This document shows positions 31,738 to 40,697 of a stretch of 46,402 nt of DNA, one piece after another. Source of the stretch: DASUPK01 sp046732465 (GTDB taxonomy: Bacteria; Actinomycetota; Thermoleophilia; Solirubrobacterales; 70-9); assembly GCA_046732465.1 (NCBI GenBank), contig JBKPND010000035.1:1-46402 (forward strand), read 5' to 3'. Each line of letters opens with the position of its first letter. Positions within the stretch are counted from its first letter, which is position 1. A program made the translations under genes and the position numbers. The notes beneath the pieces were generated by a model. That model did no database searches. It worked only from the letters and a program-made list of their open reading frames with translations, and was not told the DNA's origin.

Positions 31738-33531
31738 CTAGCCCTTTCCGCCCCCGCTTCTCACGGAGATCCCCAGGTCCCGCAGCTGGCGCTCGTCCAC
31801 GGGCGCGGGGGCGCCGGTGAGCGGATCGGTGCCGGACGCCGTCTTCGGGAATGCGATCACGTCCCTGATCGACTCGGTGCCGTGCAGCAGCGCGACCATC
31901 CGATCCAGGCCGTAGGCGATACCGCCGTGCGGCGGCGCGCCGTAGCGGAGCGCCTCGAGGAGGAAGCCGAAACGATCCTCGGCCTCCCGCTCATCGATTC
32001 CGATCGCTCCGAACACCTTGCGCTGCACCTCGGGGTCGCTGATACGGATCGAGCCCCCACCAATTTCCCAGCCGTTCCAGACGACGTCATAGGCCTTGGC
32101 CCGCGCGGCGCCCGGATCGTCGGGATCGAACTCCCCGTCGGGCGAGGTGAACGGGTGGTTGTGGGGGTCCCAGCGCTCCTCGTCCGCCGCCCAGCCGAGC
32201 AAGGGCCAGTCGACGATCCAGGTGAGCTCATTCGCCTCCGAATCGATCAGTCCGAGCCGCTCGCCGAGGCGGCGGCGCAGCTCGCCCAGCACCTCCGCCG
32301 AGAGCAGCGGCGCATCGGCGACGATCAGCACCACGTCGCCCTCGCTCGCGGAGAGCGCCTCGTTGGCCTGCACGATCTCGGCGTCCGAGAGGAACTTGGC
32401 GACGGGCGAGCGCCAGCCGTCCGATTCGACGACCGCCCAGACGAGGCCCTTCGCCCCCAGCTCGGTCGCCTCGGCGACGAGGCCGTCGAGATCGGCCCGT
32501 GACATCTCCTGCGCGCCGGCGTTCAGGCCGCGGACTTTCGCGCCCCCTTCGATTGCCTGCCGGAAGGCGTTGAACTCGGAGCCGCGGAAGACCTCGGTGA
32601 GCTCCCGCAGCTCCAGTCCGAAGCGAAGGTCGGGCTTGTCGGAGCCGTAGCGGTCGATCGCCTCGTCGTAGGGGATCCGGCGCATCGGCAATGAGACCTC
32701 GACGCCGCACTGCCCCAGCACGAACGCCAGCAGGCGCTCGTTCAGATCGATCACGTCGTCGGTGTCGACGAAGGACATCTCGATGTCCAGCTGCGTGAAG
32801 TCCGGTTGTCGGTCCGCGCGCAGATCCTCATCCCGGAAACAGCGCGCGATCTGAAAATAGCGCTCGAAGCCGCCGATCATGAGCAGCTGCTTGAAGAGCT
32901 GCGGCGACTGAGGCAGGGCGTAGAACGAGCCCCGCTGCAGTCGGCTCGGGACGAGGAAGTCGCGCGCGCCCTCCGGCGTAGATCGCGTCAGGATCGGTGT
33001 CTCGATCTCGATGAAGCCCTCGCCGGAGAGGAACTCGCGCATCGCCGCGCTGACCTTGTGGCGCAGCTCGAGGGACTGGCGCATCCGGTCGCGGCGCAGG
33101 TCGAGGTAGCGGTAGCGCAGCCGGGTCTCCTCGCTCACCTCCCCGGAGAAGGACTCGATCTCGAAGGGCGGCGTGTCGGCGTCGGAGAGCACGCGCGCGT
33201 CCGTGACCCGCACCTCGACCTCTCCGGTGGGGAGATCGGGGTTGATCGTGTCCGGCGAGCGCCTCACCACCGGGCCACTGGCGGTGATCACGTCCTCCGC
33301 GCGTAGCTCGTGCCCGAGCTTGAAGGCCTCGCCCGCCTCGTCGGGGTTGAAGACGAGCTGGACGATGCCGGTGCGGTCGCGCAGATCGATGAAGACGAGC
33401 CCGCCGTGATCGCGCCGGCGGTGCACCCAGCCCGCCACGCGCACCTCGGAGTCGACCCGGTCGGGCAGGACCTGGCCGCACCAGGTGTCGCGGTACTCGT
33501 TGCCCCGCAGAGCGGGAAAGCCGTCGCTCAT
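31738..33531 (-). CDS. aspS: Aspartyl-tRNA synthetase (possibly Asp/Asn non-discriminating)
   Basis: 597 residues, bacterial type with an inserted GAD domain. The OB-fold anticodon domain has AGWVHRRRDHGGLVFIDLRD. The class II core has SPQLFKQLLMIGGFERYFQI, RDEDLRADRQPDFTQLDIEM, then GGGSIRISD and GGIAYGLDRMVALL at the end. The His in RRDHGG is the residue type found in non-discriminating AspRS enzymes (Leu in E. coli), which charge both tRNA-Asp and tRNA-Asn and work with GatCAB. That assignment is inference. ATG 33531 gives MSDGFPALRGNEYRDTWCG. It is downstream of hisS by 19 bases. Confidence 0.96.
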   Translation of the reverse strand: MSDGFPALRGNEYRDTWCGQVLPDRVDSEVRVAGWVHRRRDHGGLVFIDLRDRTGIVQLVFNPDEAGEAFKLGHELRAEDVITASGPVVRRSPDTINPDLPTGEVEVRVTDARVLSDADTPPFEIESFSGEVSEETRLRYRYLDLRRDRMRQSLELRHKVSAAMREFLSGEGFIEIETPILTRSTPEGARDFLVPSRLQRGSFYALPQSPQLFKQLLMIGGFERYFQIARCFRDEDLRADRQPDFTQLDIEMSFVDTDDVIDLNERLLAFVLGQCGVEVSLPMRRIPYDEAIDRYGSDKPDLRFGLELRELTEVFRGSEFNAFRQAIEGGAKVRGLNAGAQEMSRADLDGLVAEATELGAKGLVWAVVESDGWRSPVAKFLSDAEIVQANEALSASEGDVVLIVADAPLLSAEVLGELRRRLGERLGLIDSEANELTWIVDWPLLGWAADEERWDPHNHPFTSPDGEFDPDDPGAARAKAYDVVWNGWEIGGGSIRISDPEVQRKVFGAIGIDEREAEDRFGFLLEALRYGAPPHGGIAYGLDRMVALLHGTESIRDVIAFPKTASGTDPLTGAPAPVDERQLRDLGISVRSGGGKG

Positions 33532-33550
33532 CGCGAGCGCATGTTCTCAG

Positions 33551-34801
33551 CTAGGAGCGAATTTCCTCGGCGACGCGAGCGGGATCGACCTCGCGCTCCT
33601 CGCCGGAGCTCATGTCCCGCAGCGCGGCCTTGCCGTCGCCGGACAGGATCAGGGCGTAGCGGGCGCCGAACCGGTCGGCCTGCTTCATCTGCCCCTTGAT
33701 CGCGCGGCCGGCGAGGTCGAGGTCGGCGACCAGGCCGGCGCGCCGCAGCTCGGTGACCAGACCGAGGGCCCGCGAGCGGTCATCTCCCTCCGCGACCAAG
33801 AAGACGCCCTGACGTGGCTTGACGCCGTCACGGCTTCCCCCCTCCCTCGCCTCGAGCGCCAGCGCCACCCGATCCACGCCGAGCGCCCAGCCGTTTGCTG
33901 CTGTCGGCGGACCGCCGAGCTGCTCGATCAGGCCGTCGTAGCGGCCACCCCCGCCAATCCCCGACTGCGCCCCGAGCAGCTCGCACTCGAACTCGAAGAC
34001 GGTGCGCGTGTAGTAGTCCAGGCCGCGGACCAGGGTCGGGTCGAGTTGGTAGTCAACGCCGTTGCGATCGAGAAGCTGGCGCACTTCGTCGAAGTGCTCG
34101 GCGTCTGCCTTGTCGAGGCGCTCGAGCAGCGTCGGGGCCTCGTCCATCACGCGCCTCGTGCCCTCGTGGTCGGCGTCGAATGCCCGGAGCGGGTTCACGT
34201 CGATCCGGTTGCGGACCTCATCCGAGAGCTCGCCCTCGCGGGAGCGGAGATAGTTGCTTAGCTCGTCGAGGTAAGCGCTCCGCGTGGCCGGGGTGCCAAG
34301 GCTCCCCAGCCGCAGCCGGACATCCGGCACCCCCAGTTCGACGAGGATGTCGTTTGCGAGCAGGATCAGCTCGGCGTCGACCAGCGGCGAGTCTGAGCCG
34401 ATCACCTCGGCGTCGATCTGAGTGAACTGCCGGTAGCGCCCGGCCTGGGGGCGCTCGTGGCGGAAGAACGGGCCCTCGGTCCAGAGCTTCACCGGCTGGG
34501 CGAGCTGCTGCATGCCGTGCTCGAGATAGGCGCGGCACATCGAGGCGGTCGCCTCCGGCCGGAGGGTCAGCGAGCGCCCGCCCTGGTCCTCGAACGTGAA
34601 CATCTGCTTCTGGACGATGTCGGTCGACTCGCCCACGCCGCGCGCGAACAGATCGGTGTCCTCGAAGACGGGCGTCTCGATCCGGCCGTAGCCGGCGGCC
34701 TCCAGCGCGCGCTGCGCCGCGTCGTGGATGCGCTGACGCACCGGCTCCTGCTCGGGCAGGACGTCGAAGGTGCCCCGTGGGGCCTTGAACCTCTCGGCCA
34801 T
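33551..34801 (-). CDS. hisS: Histidyl-tRNA synthetase
   Basis: 416 residues, standard length. Class II motifs: GTFDVLPEQEPVRQRIHD, ETPVFEDTDLFARGVGESTD, LTLRPEATASMCRAYLEHGM, GPFFRHERPQAGRYRQFTQI, LVRGLDYYTRTVFEFEC (the histidine-binding loop), GGGGRYDGLIEQLGG and ALGVDRVALAL, then the anticodon-binding domain (GVFLVAEGDD on). It charges tRNA-His. ATG 34801 gives MAERFKAPRGTFDVLP. It lies between the metallo-hydrolase and aspS in a compact unit. The hisS-aspS pairing is widely conserved. Confidence 0.96.
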   Translation of the reverse strand: MAERFKAPRGTFDVLPEQEPVRQRIHDAAQRALEAAGYGRIETPVFEDTDLFARGVGESTDIVQKQMFTFEDQGGRSLTLRPEATASMCRAYLEHGMQQLAQPVKLWTEGPFFRHERPQAGRYRQFTQIDAEVIGSDSPLVDAELILLANDILVELGVPDVRLRLGSLGTPATRSAYLDELSNYLRSREGELSDEVRNRIDVNPLRAFDADHEGTRRVMDEAPTLLERLDKADAEHFDEVRQLLDRNGVDYQLDPTLVRGLDYYTRTVFEFECELLGAQSGIGGGGRYDGLIEQLGGPPTAANGWALGVDRVALALEAREGGSRDGVKPRQGVFLVAEGDDRSRALGLVTELRRAGLVADLDLAGRAIKGQMKQADRFGARYALILSGDGKAALRDMSSGEEREVDPARVAEEIRS

Positions 34802-34820
34802 GTGGCGAGACTAACCGGCG

Positions 34821-35459
34821 CTAACGCGCCAACTCGGCCAGGAACGGGTTCGTCGCCCGCTCCGCGCCCAGCGTGGTGACGCCCATGTGGCCCGGATAGA
34901 CGGTCGTCTCGGGCGGATGGTTCTCGACCAGCGTCCGGATCGACTCGAGCAGCGTCGCCCAGTCCCCGCCGGGCAGGTCGGTTCGCCCGACCGAGCCCTG
35001 GAAGAGGACGTCACCCGAGAAGATCGCGGCCTCGTCGGGGACCGAGTAGGTGACGTGGCCGGGGCTGTGACCCGGCGTGAAGATCACGTCGATCTCCATC
35101 CCGGCGAGCTCGAGCCTCTCCCCGCCGCTCACGGTGTGGTCGGCCTCGTAGCTCTCGTAGGGGCCGAATCCGGGCCAGGGGACGAACGAGTTGATGTCGG
35201 CCAGTACCGGCGTCTCGATCTCGGGGCACCAGACCGGCGCGCCCGTCTCCTTCGCAATTGGGGCGACGGCGCCGATGTGGTCGAAGTGGGTGTGCGTGAG
35301 CAGGATCCCGTCGATCGTCACCCCGAGCTCCTCGGCGGCTCCCAGGATCCGCGGGGCCTCGTCGCCCGGGTCGACGATCAGCGCCCGGTCGGAGCCGTCC
35401 TTCCGGAACAGAAAGCAGTTCTCGGCGATCTGGCCGACCGTGAGCATGCGGACGTCCAC
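34821..35459 (-). CDS. Metallo-beta-lactamase-fold hydrolase (glyoxalase II-like)
   Basis: 212 residues. The MBL zinc motif is THTHFDHIG (about 55-63), with further ligands in TPGHSPGHV, FSGDVLFQGSVGRTDLPGGD and YPGHMG. This arrangement matches small hydroxyacylglutathione-hydrolase-like proteins, often found beside hisS in actinobacteria. They hydrolyse thioesters or related bonds; the substrate here is unknown. The start is GTG 35459 (MDVRMLTVGQIAENCFLF); an internal ATG at 35447 is possible. It follows the small basic membrane protein by three bases. Confidence 0.88.
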   Translation of the reverse strand: MDVRMLTVGQIAENCFLFRKDGSDRALIVDPGDEAPRILGAAEELGVTIDGILLTHTHFDHIGAVAPIAKETGAPVWCPEIETPVLADINSFVPWPGFGPYESYEADHTVSGGERLELAGMEIDVIFTPGHSPGHVTYSVPDEAAIFSGDVLFQGSVGRTDLPGGDWATLLESIRTLVENHPPETTVYPGHMGVTTLGAERATNPFLAELAR

Positions 35460-35462
35460 GGC

Positions 35463-35867
35463 TCAGCCTCCGGCTTGCTCGCCGCCTGACCGCTGCGCCT
35501 CACGATCGACGCGCTTCTGCTCCTCCTTGCGGATGTAGCGCCGGTAGATGAAGCGGTCGATCAGGTAGGACATCACGGTGTAGGCGGGGAAGATCACGAC
35601 GCCCGCGATCACTGCCGCTGCGGGACTCTGTCCGAACAGGGCCAGGACGGCGATGAAGAGCACGGCCGCGATCCCGCCCTTCTTGAGGGCGCTGGACCGG
35701 GTCGGCGGCTCGGGCACGCGCGGCCCGGACTTCTTCTTGGTCCGGCTCCGAGCCCGGGCCTGCGCCTCGGAGCGGCTCCGCGCGCGGCCGCGGGCGGGCC
35801 GCCTGTCGATTCGCCCACCCTGAGTGCCGCGGTGTTTGCGGCGGCGCTTCTTCTTCGTCTGGGCCAT
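35463..35867 (-). CDS. Small basic membrane protein, unknown
   Basis: 134 residues. The first 60 are extremely basic (MAQTKKKRRRKHRGTQGGRI then RRPARGRARSRSE). Two hydrophobic segments follow (GGIAAVLFIAVLALFG and AAAVIAGVVIFPAYTVMSYL), then a charged C-terminal tail (RYIRKEEQKRVDREAQRSGG). The basic N-terminus would face the cytoplasm and could bind nucleic acid or ribosomes. I cannot name a family. The start is ATG 35867; no clear ribosome site is seen. It sits between ftcD (13-base gap) and the MBL hydrolase. Confidence 0.65.
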   Translation of the reverse strand: MAQTKKKRRRKHRGTQGGRIDRRPARGRARSRSEAQARARSRTKKKSGPRVPEPPTRSSALKKGGIAAVLFIAVLALFGQSPAAAVIAGVVIFPAYTVMSYLIDRFIYRRYIRKEEQKRVDREAQRSGGEQAGG

Positions 35868-35880
35868 CGGAAGAGGGAGG

Positions 35881-36756
35881 CTAGCCGAGGACGTTCTCGA
35901 TGATGTCGCGCCTCGGGTCGAAGCCCCTGATCGGCACGTCGTCGGGGTAGCCCTCGAAAGCCGCCTCCGGCGCGAGCCCGACCAGCTCCGCCTCGACCGG
36001 CCGCGCGGCGTGCTCGGCAGCAAGCCGCTTGATCTCGGCGACGACCGTGGCGAGCGGCACACCGATGGGATCGTGGACGTTGATCGAGACTTGGCACCCG
36101 CCCACCTGCCGCGGCAGGCCCAGCGCGCGAACCCCGTCGAGTCCGCCGCCAGCCTCGCGGAGACCTGCGGCGACCTCCCGGGCGACCTCCACGTCCGGCG
36201 TATCGAGCTCGACGTTGAAGGCGACCAGCGGCTCGCGCGCGGTGCACAGCGTCGCGCCCGCGGTCGGATGCGGCTCCGAGGGCCCGAGGTCGGGCTCGAG
36301 CTCTCCCGCCTTCATCCGCCGGGCCAGCTCCGCTGGCCCACCCTCCCGGAAGTACGCGCGCTCGACCCGCTCGGCGCTGCTCGCCAGCTCGCCGTAGAAG
36401 AACACGGGAATGCCGATGCCGGCGATTCCCTCGGCGGCCTCGCGCGCCGCCTTGATCGCGCCCTCGTGGCGGCCCTCGTTCTGCCAGACCACCGGGCAGA
36501 CGTCGAGCGCCCCGATGTGCGGGTGCAGTCCCCTGTAGTGGCGCAGGTCGATCACGTTGAGGGCCTCCTCGGCCCCAGCGATCAACGCCTTTACCAGCCC
36601 ATCGGACTCCGCCGCGATCGTGAAAACGCAGCGATTGTGCTCGGAGTCGAAGTGGCGGTTGAGCACCCGGGCGCAGCCGCCCAGCGTCGCCTCCAGCGTT
36701 CCGATCACCCTCTCGCTGCGGCCCTCGGAGAAGTTCGGCACGGCGACCAGCGGCAT
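35881..36756 (-). CDS. ftcD: Glutamate formiminotransferase / formiminotransferase-like protein
   Basis: 291 residues, the length of stand-alone formiminotransferase domains. It begins MPLVAVPNFSEGRSERVIGT, the family hallmark, with RHFDSEHNRCVFTIAAESDG, RGLHPHIGALDVCPV (conserved His residues), PVFFYGELAS, FNVELDTPDVEVA and VGGCQVSINVHDPIGVPLA. It transfers a formimino group from N-formiminoglutamate to tetrahydrofolate in histidine breakdown. No cyclodeaminase domain is fused, and no other hut gene is in the window. The start is ATG 36756 with GAGAGG upstream. The in-frame GTG 36789 overlaps the previous stop but lacks a ribosome site. Confidence 0.9.
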   Translation of the reverse strand: MPLVAVPNFSEGRSERVIGTLEATLGGCARVLNRHFDSEHNRCVFTIAAESDGLVKALIAGAEEALNVIDLRHYRGLHPHIGALDVCPVVWQNEGRHEGAIKAAREAAEGIAGIGIPVFFYGELASSAERVERAYFREGGPAELARRMKAGELEPDLGPSEPHPTAGATLCTAREPLVAFNVELDTPDVEVAREVAAGLREAGGGLDGVRALGLPRQVGGCQVSINVHDPIGVPLATVVAEIKRLAAEHAARPVEAELVGLAPEAAFEGYPDDVPIRGFDPRRDIIENVLG

Positions 36757-36785
36757 GCGCCTCTCGCCGGCGGGACCGGGGCCGT

Positions 36786-37742
36786 TCACCGGATCAGCAG
36801 CTCGCCGTCCCGGACGATCGTCTCGCCCTCCAGCTCCACCGTCGGCTTCATGACCACGCAGTCGAGATGTACCGGCACCTGGACCGTGCCGCCGATCCCC
36901 GCGGAGGCGCCGAAGGCGATGTGGCAGGTCCCGCCGATCTTCTCGTCCTCGAGGACCTCCCCGGTCAGGATCGCCTTCTCGTTGGTGCCGATGCCGAGCT
37001 CCGCGATGGTGGTCGCCTCCTCGCCGTGCACCGTGAGCAGTTCCATGAAGGCCATCCCCTGTCCGCCCCGGGCCGAGGTCAGGTGGCCTCCCTCGACGAC
37101 CAGCTCGACCGGCTCGTCGACCAGGCCGACCCCCGCCAGCGAGCCGTCGATCACCAGGCTGCCGTCTCCCCCGACCGGCGAGATGAACGCCTCGCCACAG
37201 GGCAGGTTCCCGAACGCGCTCGGCGCGGTGAGCTCGCCGGCGTCAGGGATCGCCTCGCGGCCGGAGAGGTCGAGCCGCAGGTCGGTTCCGTTGGCGTCCG
37301 TGATCCGTGCCTCGGAGGCGCGGTCGAGCGACTCGGCGACGGCATGCCCCTTGCGCCGCAGGCCCTCCATGTCGGCGCTCATCACCCGGGCGAGCATCTC
37401 CTCGGTCACGCCCGGGAGGGTCGCGCAGCGCGCCCCGGCGTCCGAGGCCCGCTTGCGCGCGGCGGTGTGCGAGAGAGACTGGACGGTCGGCGCCATGACG
37501 ACGTCCGCGGCCGCCATCGCCTCGGCGACGGTGCGGGGCGGCTCGGCGCCGTGCGAGGGACGCTCCGAGATCACGGCCAGGACCGCTTCCGCCCCCGTCT
37601 CCGCCGCCTCATCGCGGAGGCGCTCGCCGATCCCCTGGGTCGCGGGGTCGCAGACGACCAGCACTTCCTCGCCCTGCTTCACGCCGAGGCACTCGTGCAC
37701 CACGGCGCCCACCGCGCGATCGAGATCGTCCACAGCGGGCAC
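36786..37742 (-). CDS. M29-type metallo-aminopeptidase
   Basis: 318 residues. It resembles the thermophilic aminopeptidase (M29) family: an N-terminal VLVVCDPATQGIGERLRDEA domain, then the catalytic part with NLPCGEAFISPVGGDGSLVI, TTIAELGIGTNEKAILTGEV, GGTCHIAFGASAGIGG and VPVHLDCVVMKPTVELEG, which supply the Glu, His and Asp residues expected for two metal ions. It removes N-terminal residues from peptides. The start is GTG 37742; GTG 37733 is an alternative. It heads the minus-strand unit leading through ftcD to aspS and is divergent from the Liv operon. Confidence 0.85.
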   Translation of the reverse strand: MPAVDDLDRAVGAVVHECLGVKQGEEVLVVCDPATQGIGERLRDEAAETGAEAVLAVISERPSHGAEPPRTVAEAMAAADVVMAPTVQSLSHTAARKRASDAGARCATLPGVTEEMLARVMSADMEGLRRKGHAVAESLDRASEARITDANGTDLRLDLSGREAIPDAGELTAPSAFGNLPCGEAFISPVGGDGSLVIDGSLAGVGLVDEPVELVVEGGHLTSARGGQGMAFMELLTVHGEEATTIAELGIGTNEKAILTGEVLEDEKIGGTCHIAFGASAGIGGTVQVPVHLDCVVMKPTVELEGETIVRDGELLIR

Positions 37743-37883
37743 CCTAGATGAGTGATTTCACGGCCGCGTGTGCGTCATCCGCGTGCGCGTGGTCGTGGAA
37801 TTGCTCATCTACATGAGAGCTGCGGCCGCCTCGTTCGAGGCCGGAGGTGTATCGCCCGCTGGTCAGGGATAGATTGCTGGTGC
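37743..37883. promoter_or_regulatory. Divergent spacer between M29 peptidase and livH
   Basis: This 141-base spacer must hold promoters for both directions. It contains GCTCAT/ATGAG (about 37804-37819) and a GCCTCG-TT-CGAGGC hairpin (about 37829-37842). No clear -35/-10 pair stands out on either strand. Confidence 0.35.
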
Positions 37884-38894
37884 ATGGAGGCCGGTCAGGT
37901 CACTCAGCCGGTGCCCTCCGCGTACGGCGACAGGCTGAAGGAGACGATGAGACAGCGCCCGTGGCTCGGCGCCGTCGGCGTGATCGTTCTGATCTTCCTC
38001 GTCCTCGTAGCCTCCAAGGGGCTCCACGCTGTCGCCCAGACCGGGGTCAACGGCCTTTCCCTTGGGGCGATCTACGCGCTGGGCGCCGTTGGCCTCACCC
38101 TCGTCTACGGGATCCTCCGGCTGGTCAACTTCGCCCAGGGGGATTTCCTCACCTTCGGTGCGTACATGGCGTACCTGGTCAACGTCACCTGGGGACTGCC
38201 GCTGGTGGTCGCGGTCTTCTGGGCGATGATCGCCACGGCGGTGCTCGGGCTGCTGTTCGAGCGCGTCCTCTGGGGACCGATGCGCGCCAAGCACGCGGGC
38301 TTCCTGCAGCTGATCCTGATGTCACTCGGTCTCGCCTTCGTGCTGCGGGCCGTCTTCACGTGGTTCTGGAGCACCGAGGTCCGGGTCCTCGACGTGGACG
38401 TGACCAGCACCGTCGAGTTCCTCGGCCTTCGGATCGGCCAGACCCAGCTGATCGTGGTGGCCGTGGGCGTCTCCGTGCTCATCGCGGTCGGCCTGATGCT
38501 TCGCCTGACCACGCTGGGCAAGCGCATGCGGGCGCTCTCCGATGACCTCGAGCTCGCCGAGACCGCCGGCATCGACACGCGGCGGGTCATCAACTACACC
38601 TGGATCTTCGCCGGCGCTCTGGCGGGACTGGCAGGTGTGCTCGCCGCCTCAATCACGGATCTGTACCCGGAGCTCGGCTTCGAGCTCCTCCTGCCGATCT
38701 TCGCGGCCGTCATCCTCGGTGGGATCGGGGACGCCTTCGGCGCGCTCGCCGCAGGAATGCTGATCGGCGTGATGACCGAGTGGTCCACCCTCGTGATCGA
38801 TGCGCGCTGGAAGACGGGGGTGGGATTCGTCGTCCTGGTCCTCGCCCTGATCATCAGGCCCCAGGGAATCTTCGGGAAGGCGAAAGCCATATGA
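37884..38894 (+). CDS. livH: Branched-chain amino acid ABC transporter permease LivH
   Basis: 336 residues, eight or so membrane helices. The LivH hallmark is GVNGLSLGAIYALGAVGLTL then VYGILRLVNFAQGDFLTFGA. The cytoplasmic coupling segment is KRMRALSDDLELAETAGIDT with RRVINYTWIFAGALAG. The C-terminus has FAAVILGGIGDAFGALAAG and RPQGIFGK. With LivM it forms the channel for Leu/Ile/Val or related amides. ATG 37884 (MEAGQVTQPV) is my choice; the frame upstream is open but unconserved. Its TGA overlaps the livM ATG. Confidence 0.94.
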   Translation: MEAGQVTQPVPSAYGDRLKETMRQRPWLGAVGVIVLIFLVLVASKGLHAVAQTGVNGLSLGAIYALGAVGLTLVYGILRLVNFAQGDFLTFGAYMAYLVNVTWGLPLVVAVFWAMIATAVLGLLFERVLWGPMRAKHAGFLQLILMSLGLAFVLRAVFTWFWSTEVRVLDVDVTSTVEFLGLRIGQTQLIVVAVGVSVLIAVGLMLRLTTLGKRMRALSDDLELAETAGIDTRRVINYTWIFAGALAGLAGVLAASITDLYPELGFELLLPIFAAVILGGIGDAFGALAAGMLIGVMTEWSTLVIDARWKTGVGFVVLVLALIIRPQGIFGKAKAI

Positions 38895-39883
38895 CCCTGG
38901 CGGTCACCTTCAGCTCGCTCACCGATGCAGACTTCTGGGTCAGCGTGCTGGTCCTGGCCGGGATCTACGCCATCGTCGGCGTGGGTCTGCAGCTCAACAC
39001 CGGCTTCACCGGGATCGTCAACTTCGGGATGGCCGCGTTCATGGCGATCGGCGCCTACACGATGGCGATCCTGATCATCAAGGCCGGGTTCTCGTTCTGG
39101 CTCTCGCTGCCCTGCGCGATGGCCACCTCGATGCTCTTCGGCGTGCTCGTCGGCCTCCCGTCCCTGCGCCTGCGTGCCGACTACTTCGCGATCGCCACGA
39201 TCGCCATGGCGGAGGTCGTTCGCTTGGTGGCGCAGAACGCGCGCGGCCTGACCGGCGGCAACCAGGGCCTGTTCTGCGACATCAACAATCCGTCGGTCTG
39301 TTACACGAACACCTGGAACGACCTCTCGGACTCGATCAACAACTTCGTCTCAAACTTCTGGTCGGACCCGCCGTCGTTGTTACCCCTGCTGATCGTCGTC
39401 TGGGTGACGCTTGGGATTGCGACGTTCGTGCTCATGCGGCTGCAACGGGCCCCGTGGGGCCGCGTGCTGCGGGCGATTCGGGAGGACGAGGACGCGGCGC
39501 AGGCGCTGGGCAAGAACACGCTCCGGTTCAAGCTCCAGTCCCTCGCGATCGCGGCGCTGCTCGGTTCGATCGCCGGCTTCTTCCTGGCGCTCGATCTCCG
39601 CACGGTTCATCCGCTCGACTTCGAGCCGCTGGTCACCTTCTTCGCCTTCAGCGTGCTGATCCTGGGCGGGCTGGGGAGCTACCCGGGCGTCGCGGTCGGG
39701 TCGGTTCTCTTCTGGTTCGTACTGGAGGGCACGCGCTTCATCGACCTCCCCGACCCGCCGTTCACCGAGACGAGGATCGCGGCAGTCCGCCTCGCGATCA
39801 CGGGCCTGCTGCTGATCGGATTGATGGCGTTCCGCCCGCAGGGCATATTCGGGAAGCGACAGGAGATGGTCCTCGGTGAATGA
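38891..39883 (+). CDS. livM: Branched-chain amino acid ABC transporter permease LivM
   Basis: 330 residues. It has the LivM features GIYAIVGVGLQLNTGFTGIV then NFGMAAFMAIGAYTMA, LRADYFAIATIAMAEVVRLV, RGLTGGNQGLFCDINN and the coupling segment RVLRAIREDEDAAQALGKNT. The end is LIGLMAFRPQGIFGKRQEMV. Extracytoplasmic cysteines at CDINNPSVC might pair. It starts at ATG 38891, overlapping livH as ATGA; the longer frame upstream lies inside livH. The livG start overlaps its end. Confidence 0.94.
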   Translation: MTLAVTFSSLTDADFWVSVLVLAGIYAIVGVGLQLNTGFTGIVNFGMAAFMAIGAYTMAILIIKAGFSFWLSLPCAMATSMLFGVLVGLPSLRLRADYFAIATIAMAEVVRLVAQNARGLTGGNQGLFCDINNPSVCYTNTWNDLSDSINNFVSNFWSDPPSLLPLLIVVWVTLGIATFVLMRLQRAPWGRVLRAIREDEDAAQALGKNTLRFKLQSLAIAALLGSIAGFFLALDLRTVHPLDFEPLVTFFAFSVLILGGLGSYPGVAVGSVLFWFVLEGTRFIDLPDPPFTETRIAAVRLAITGLLLIGLMAFRPQGIFGKRQEMVLGE

Positions 39884-40697
39884 CGCGGCGACCAATGGCC
39901 AGACGCTGCTCGAGGTCGAGGACGTGGTCAAGCAGTTCGGCGGGATCCGCGCCGTCAATGGCGCGTCACTGAATGTCAGAGAGGGTGCGATCACGGCGCT
40001 GATCGGGCCGAACGGGGCCGGCAAGACCACCCTCTTCAACGTGCTCACCGGCTTCTACAAGGGCGACCGCGGGTCGGTGCGCTTGCGCGGGCAGCAGATC
40101 CTCGGCGAGCACCCCTACGAGATCGCACAGCGCGGAATGGTGCGCACCTTCCAGATCACCAAGGCACTTGCGGCGATGCCGGTGATCGACAACATGATGC
40201 TCGCGGCCCCCGACCAGCCCGGCGAGCGACTCCGCGACATCGCCTTCCGGCCGCGCGCGGCGTCGGCTCGGGAGAAGGAGGTCCGTGAGCAGGCGATGGG
40301 TCTGCTCGGGCTCTTCAACCTCGACGAACTGGCGAACGACTACGCGGGCACCCTCTCGGGCGGGCAGCGCAAGCTGCTCGAGCTCGCCCGCGCGCTGATG
40401 GCCAACCCGAAGCTGCTCCTCCTCGACGAGCCGATGGCGGGCATCAACCCGACCCTCGGGGCCCGTCTGCTGGATCACATGCAGGGACTAAGGCGGGATC
40501 TGGGCGTCACCATCCTCTTCATCGAGCACGACATGGAGGTGGTGATGAACCACTCCGACCGTGTGGTGGTGATGGCCGAAGGACGGGTGATCGCGGATGG
40601 CGAGCCTCACGAGGTGCGCCGCGACAAGCGGGTGATCGACGCCTACCTCGGCGAGGTCGTGGTCGACAGCGCACTGGGAGATGAGCCTCCGGCATGA
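39876..40697 (+). CDS. livG: Branched-chain amino acid ABC transporter ATPase LivG
   Basis: 273 residues. Walker A LIGPNGAGKTTLFNVLTGF, the LivG-type QRGMVRTFQITKALAAM, signature LSGGQRKLLELARAL, Walker B LLLLDEPMAGINP and H-loop FIEHDMEVVM. ATP hydrolysis here drives LivHM. The start is GTG 39876, preceded by AGGAG and overlapping the livM stop by eight bases. Its stop overlaps livF as ATGA. Confidence 0.95.
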   Translation: MNDAATNGQTLLEVEDVVKQFGGIRAVNGASLNVREGAITALIGPNGAGKTTLFNVLTGFYKGDRGSVRLRGQQILGEHPYEIAQRGMVRTFQITKALAAMPVIDNMMLAAPDQPGERLRDIAFRPRAASAREKEVREQAMGLLGLFNLDELANDYAGTLSGGQRKLLELARALMANPKLLLLDEPMAGINPTLGARLLDHMQGLRRDLGVTILFIEHDMEVVMNHSDRVVVMAEGRVIADGEPHEVRRDKRVIDAYLGEVVVDSALGDEPPA

